DNA of 10,623 nt from Hungateiclostridiaceae bacterium UBA3922 (lineage in GTDB: Bacteria; Bacillota; Clostridia; Acetivibrionales; DTU013), in contig DGEQ01000115.1 in the NCBI GenBank assembly GCA_002386045.1, positions 7,504-18,126 on the forward strand, read 5' to 3'. Every line of letters starts with the position of its first letter. Position 1 is the stretch's first letter. Below the pieces are notes generated by a model that was not told where the DNA came from, made no database searches, and was given only the letters and a program-made list of their open reading frames with translations. Positions 8,424 to 10,623 of the stretch are shown one piece after another. Position numbers and translations under genes: made by a program.

Positions 8424-9305
8424 ATGAAGAACATAGCCAGGGAACTCTACGAAGACTACCTTCACAGCAGGAAACAGCTGCCCGACCTTGAGAACATAAC
8501 CCCGCCGCTTATCAACGTCGACGATGTCCTGCGCGCCCATTACCTGATAAGCGATTATTTCAGCAAAACGGAAGAAGGCATATTGTGTGGCGTCAGGAGC
8601 CCGGATCTGCTGTATTCCGCGGTAAGCAGGCAGATCGTCGGGACGGGGAACGATATGAAGTATTCCAATCCCCTGGATATCTGTGCCACACTGTTTTTCG
8701 GCCTCGTCAAAAACCACGCGTTCCACGACGGAAATAAGCGGACAGCGCTGCTGATACTGCTTTACCAGTTGACTCTGTACGGCCGCATGGTCAAGTGCAA
8801 GACACCGAAAATAGAAAGGCTGACCCTCGACGTGGCCTCCACCAACTTCCAGGACCCTGAATACCGGGACCTTTGGGATCCCCAGAGATACGCCTGTTCA
8901 AAAGAGCTGAAAGAGAAGAATACGGACAACGCAGTGAGGATCATATCCGAATTCCTGAGGAAAAACACCGAAAAGCGGACATTCAGATACAGGTCCGTGA
9001 CGTACAAGGAACTGATCAGTGCCCTGGAACGTTACGGTTACATAGTCGAGACCGGCAACGGGTCGCTGCAGGTATATAAAATGACGAAAAACATCTGGGG
9101 AAAGCCAAAGAAGGTGCTGCGGGCCGCCTCGAGTTTCCACGGCGAAAACCGCGAGGTCCGTCCCAAGCGGCTGAGAAAACTCATGGACGACCTTGGTCTT
9201 TCAGAAGAATATCCCAATTACAATGATTTTTTCTCGGGCGACGAGCCCATGTCGAAGCTGATCGCTGTATACGAGGGACCGCTGAAAAGACTGAAGGATA
9301 AGTAA
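8424..9305 (+). CDS. Doc/Fic-family protein with HicA-like C-terminal region
   Basis: 293-residue protein of the death-on-curing (Doc) branch of the Fic superfamily. P1 Doc phosphorylates EF-Tu; other Fic proteins transfer AMP. The Doc fold spans about 30-175: VDDVLRAHYLISDYF (32-46), GVRSPDLLYSAVSRQ (56-70) and the active-site loop HAFHDGNKRT at 98-107, with H98, D102, N104, K105 and R106 present. The NKR form is Doc-like rather than the GNGR of AMP-transferring Fic. The region at about 188-260 (YKELISALERYGYIVETGNGSLQVYK, then RPKRLRKLMDDLGLS) resembles HicA/YcfA, but the HicA catalytic His (GSH) is Leu here (L215). Longer Doc-like proteins with C-terminal extensions exist, so the architecture may not be unique. 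The ATG at 8424 has AAGGAG 6 nt upstream; the frame is open from 8385. No Phd-like antitoxin is adjacent. Confidence 0.9.
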   Translation: MKNIARELYEDYLHSRKQLPDLENITPPLINVDDVLRAHYLISDYFSKTEEGILCGVRSPDLLYSAVSRQIVGTGNDMKYSNPLDICATLFFGLVKNHAFHDGNKRTALLILLYQLTLYGRMVKCKTPKIERLTLDVASTNFQDPEYRDLWDPQRYACSKELKEKNTDNAVRIISEFLRKNTEKRTFRYRSVTYKELISALERYGYIVETGNGSLQVYKMTKNIWGKPKKVLRAASSFHGENREVRPKRLRKLMDDLGLSEEYPNYNDFFSGDEPMSKLIAVYEGPLKRLKDK

Positions 9306-9315
9306 ACAAAAAAGG

Positions 9316-9344
9316 TGTTTTCTTTTCGAATATTTGAGTATAAT
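9316..9344 (+). promoter_or_regulatory. Possible promoter of the structured RNA
   Basis: A perfect TATAAT at 9339-9344 lies just after the Doc/Fic stop codon, inside a strongly A/T-rich stretch. The matching -35 position 17 nt upstream (TGTTTT, 9316-9321) is a poor match. The -10 is convincing by context; the -35 is not. Confidence 0.4.
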
Positions 9345-9350
9345 ATTATA

Positions 9351-9550
9351 AAACCGCCCATAAACTCGCCAGTAACGTGTATGGGTTAATCACTGCAAAG
9401 CAGTCCTGTCAGGGTAAAGGCGTACCGATCCGGGCCGTGATGCAGTGAGATGAGGGTTCCCGGTCATCCCTTAATTGCGGACTGTAAAAAGCAGGCTTGT
9501 GAGAGAGTGTGGAAGAAGCTGATGTTTCCATCGGCTTCTTCCACTTTTTT
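9351..9550 (+). ncRNA. Candidate independent structured RNA of about 200 nt, family unknown
   Basis: A non-coding stretch between the Doc/Fic gene and ku, with a -10 box just upstream and a strong terminator at its end. Pairings seen: CCCATA (9357-9362) with TATGGG (9380-9385); GCAGTCC (9400-9406) with GGACTGT (9479-9485); AGGG (9411-9414) with CCCT (9468-9471); GATCCGGG (9427-9434) with CCCGGTC (9459-9465). The middle three nest into one long imperfect hairpin. Competing options are the small hairpin ACTGC-AAA-GCAGT (9392-9404) and TCACTGC (9390-9396) with GCAGTGA (9442-9448). I compared it by eye with SRP RNA, 6S, T-box, TPP, SAM, cobalamin, c-di-GMP-I, ykkC, ZTP and fluoride motifs and found no convincing match. 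It could be an sRNA, or a riboswitch-like leader ending at the terminator before ku. Exact 5' end is inferred. Confidence 0.5.
9509..9550 (+). terminator. Strong Rho-independent terminator
   Basis: A 16-bp stem, GTGGAAGAAGCTGATG (9509-9524) with CATCGGCTTCTTCCAC (9529-9544), closed by a TTTC loop and followed directly by six T residues (9545-9550). There is only one wobble pair. It insulates ku from transcription coming from the Doc/Fic gene and ncRNA. Confidence 0.92.
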
Positions 9551-9752
9551 CACAGGATCTTTCCTGCATTTCTCACCCCGTCATCATATTTCCGCCTCCT
9601 GGCTGCGAACTCGCAGTGAAATATTTATACCTTTTTTCAGGCAAAATAAAAACGCAGTGGACATAAACGTTTATAAACCTTGCATCCGCTGTGGCAACTA
9701 TATGCAGGGACCGAATGGAATGATGCGATCGGAATAAATAGGGGTGATGGAA
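9551..9752 (+). other. Intergenic region upstream of ku, no gene seen
   Basis: About 200 nt without a supported gene. It holds a small hairpin CTGCG-AACT-CGCAG (9603-9616) and A/T-rich DNA. No good sigma-A promoter was found: TGGACA (9658-9663) lacks a matching -10. A weak sigma-G-like pair, GCAAA (9641-9645) and CATAAAC (9662-9668), is noted as a hypothesis only. Confidence 0.3.
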
Positions 9753-10577
9753 ATGAAGACGAGTTGGAAAGGCTCCATCAGTTTTGGCATGGTGTATTTC
9801 CCTGTTAATGTTTACACTGCGACTTCGGGTTCAGCCGGCGTAAAGCTCAACTACCTGCACAGAAAATGCAACAGCCGCATCCGCTACAAGAAATATTGCG
9901 ATACCTGCAACGAGGAGGTTTCCCAGGATGAAATCGTCAAAGGATACGAGTATGAGAAGGACAAGTACATCGTTATAACGGACGAAGATTTTGAAAAACT
10001 GCCCATTAAGTCAAAAAAGCTGATATCGATTTCACATTTTGTAGATGAAGACGAAGTCGACCCGATATACCTGGACAAGGCTTACTTCATTTCGCCCGGG
10101 AATTTCAGCGCAAGCAAGGCGTTCGAGCTTTTCAGAAGGGCCATGCTTGAAACCGGCAAGGTCGGCATTGCGAAAATCACGCTGACATCCAATGAATACG
10201 TGGCCATGATAAAGCCATATGACAAAGGCGGGATGCTTCTGTACCTGCTGTATTATTCGGATGAGATCAAAAAAACCGAAGAAATCACGGAGCTTGATTA
10301 TAACGTGGATATCCACGACAACGAGCTGAAAATGGCCATAAGCCTCATCGATAACATGACCGGGGAATTTGATATCGGGCAATACAGGAATGAGTACCAG
10401 GATGCGCTCAAACAGCTTATTCAGTCCAAGATCGAAGGAAAGGAAGTCGTAAGCCCGCCTGAAGCGCAGTCGAACATAATCGACCTGATGGAAGCGCTCA
10501 AAGCAAGCGTGGAAGCCGCAAACCACGGCAGAACGGACGATTGTGCTCTCAAATCCGGGCCTTCGAATTTGAAATGA
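9753..10577 (+). CDS. ku: Non-homologous end joining protein Ku
   Basis: Bacterial Ku, a homodimeric ring that binds double-strand DNA ends and recruits the ligase LigD. 274 residues, within the usual range for Ku (about 250-300). It opens with MKTSWKGSISFGMVYFPVNVY, the standard Ku N-terminus. The block at about 36-68 (HRKCNSRIRYKKYCDTC...IVKGYEY) holds C39, C49 and C52, followed by KYIVITDEDF and FVDEDEVDPIYLDKAYF (96-112). KVGIAK and MLLYLLYYSDEI follow. The end carries YRNEYQDALKQLIQSKIEGK and NIIDLMEALKASVE, the conserved stretch near the LigD-contact region. There is no long lysine-rich tail, only about 17 residues after it. The ATG at 9753 is chosen because AGGGGTGA ends 5 nt before it; GTG 9744 and ATG 9747 lie inside that ribosome site. 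In B. subtilis ku is expressed in the forespore; ligD may lie beyond the right edge. Confidence 0.97.
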   Translation: MKTSWKGSISFGMVYFPVNVYTATSGSAGVKLNYLHRKCNSRIRYKKYCDTCNEEVSQDEIVKGYEYEKDKYIVITDEDFEKLPIKSKKLISISHFVDEDEVDPIYLDKAYFISPGNFSASKAFELFRRAMLETGKVGIAKITLTSNEYVAMIKPYDKGGMLLYLLYYSDEIKKTEEITELDYNVDIHDNELKMAISLIDNMTGEFDIGQYRNEYQDALKQLIQSKIEGKEVVSPPEAQSNIIDLMEALKASVEAANHGRTDDCALKSGPSNLK

Positions 10578-10623
10578 GCCATATGGGCAAAACCAGGGCT
10601 GCATTGCGTAGTGGAATATATGC

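Noticed and set aside
9392..9440. c-di-GMP-I riboswitch resemblance (GCAAAGC and a TACCGAT-like end)
   Set aside because: The hallmark GGGCAAACC and the GNRA hairpin are absent and the spacing does not fit, so the match is only superficial.
9400..9490. Cobalamin riboswitch resemblance (a CTGTAA-like word)
   Set aside because: The B12 box and the conserved core order were not found.
9450..9737. 95-codon plus-strand frame with a late CxxC between the RNA gene and ku
   Set aside because: It begins inside the structured RNA, runs through the Rho-independent terminator and lacks a ribosome site.
10578..10623. Start of a further gene (such as ligD) after ku
   Set aside because: Only 46 nt remain and no supported start or frame is visible.

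Overview
The window looks like chromosomal DNA from a spore-forming member of the Clostridia (Firmicutes). The evidence is a YerC-type TrpR regulator, a SecA with a C-terminal CxC-x8-CC zinc tail, a short bacterial Ku, G-rich Shine-Dalgarno sites and A/T-rich sigma-A-like promoters. By eye, GC content is moderate (about half). Arginine is often AGG and leucine often CTG, so long antisense shadow ORFs are common and were left out. No tRNA, rRNA, CRISPR array, transposase or integrase was seen.

Positions 1-8171, all minus strand, read right to left: a membrane-anchored GT21-like glycosyltransferase whose catalytic motifs look degraded (8171-7080); a TrpR/YerC regulator (6979-6617); an unrecognised small Cys-rich, possibly secreted protein (6568-6203); secA (6142-3398); folC (3334-1970); a two-ended TPR membrane protein (1949-792); and threonine synthase thrC, whose 3' part runs off the left edge (671-1). 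The secA-folC-TPR stretch is tightly packed and probably co-transcribed. thrC has its own promoter and a leader that can form two competing hairpins.

Positions 8220-10623, plus strand: a divergent promoter and leader hairpin lead into a Doc/Fic-family protein (8424-9305). Its C-terminal part resembles the HicA fold but lacks the HicA catalytic histidine. Next comes an apparently independent structured RNA gene of about 200 nt (about 9351-9550) ending in a textbook Rho-independent terminator, then ku for non-homologous end joining (9753-10577). No Phd-type antitoxin is visible beside the Doc-like gene, and no ligD is visible inside the window.

The observations most worth following up are: (1) the Doc-like/HicA-like architecture without a partner antitoxin; (2) the unidentified ncRNA, including an 11-nt perfect antisense match to the thrC leader just upstream of its ribosome binding site; (3) the likely inactive GT21-like protein; and (4) the TTG-started Cys-rich small gene next to secA.
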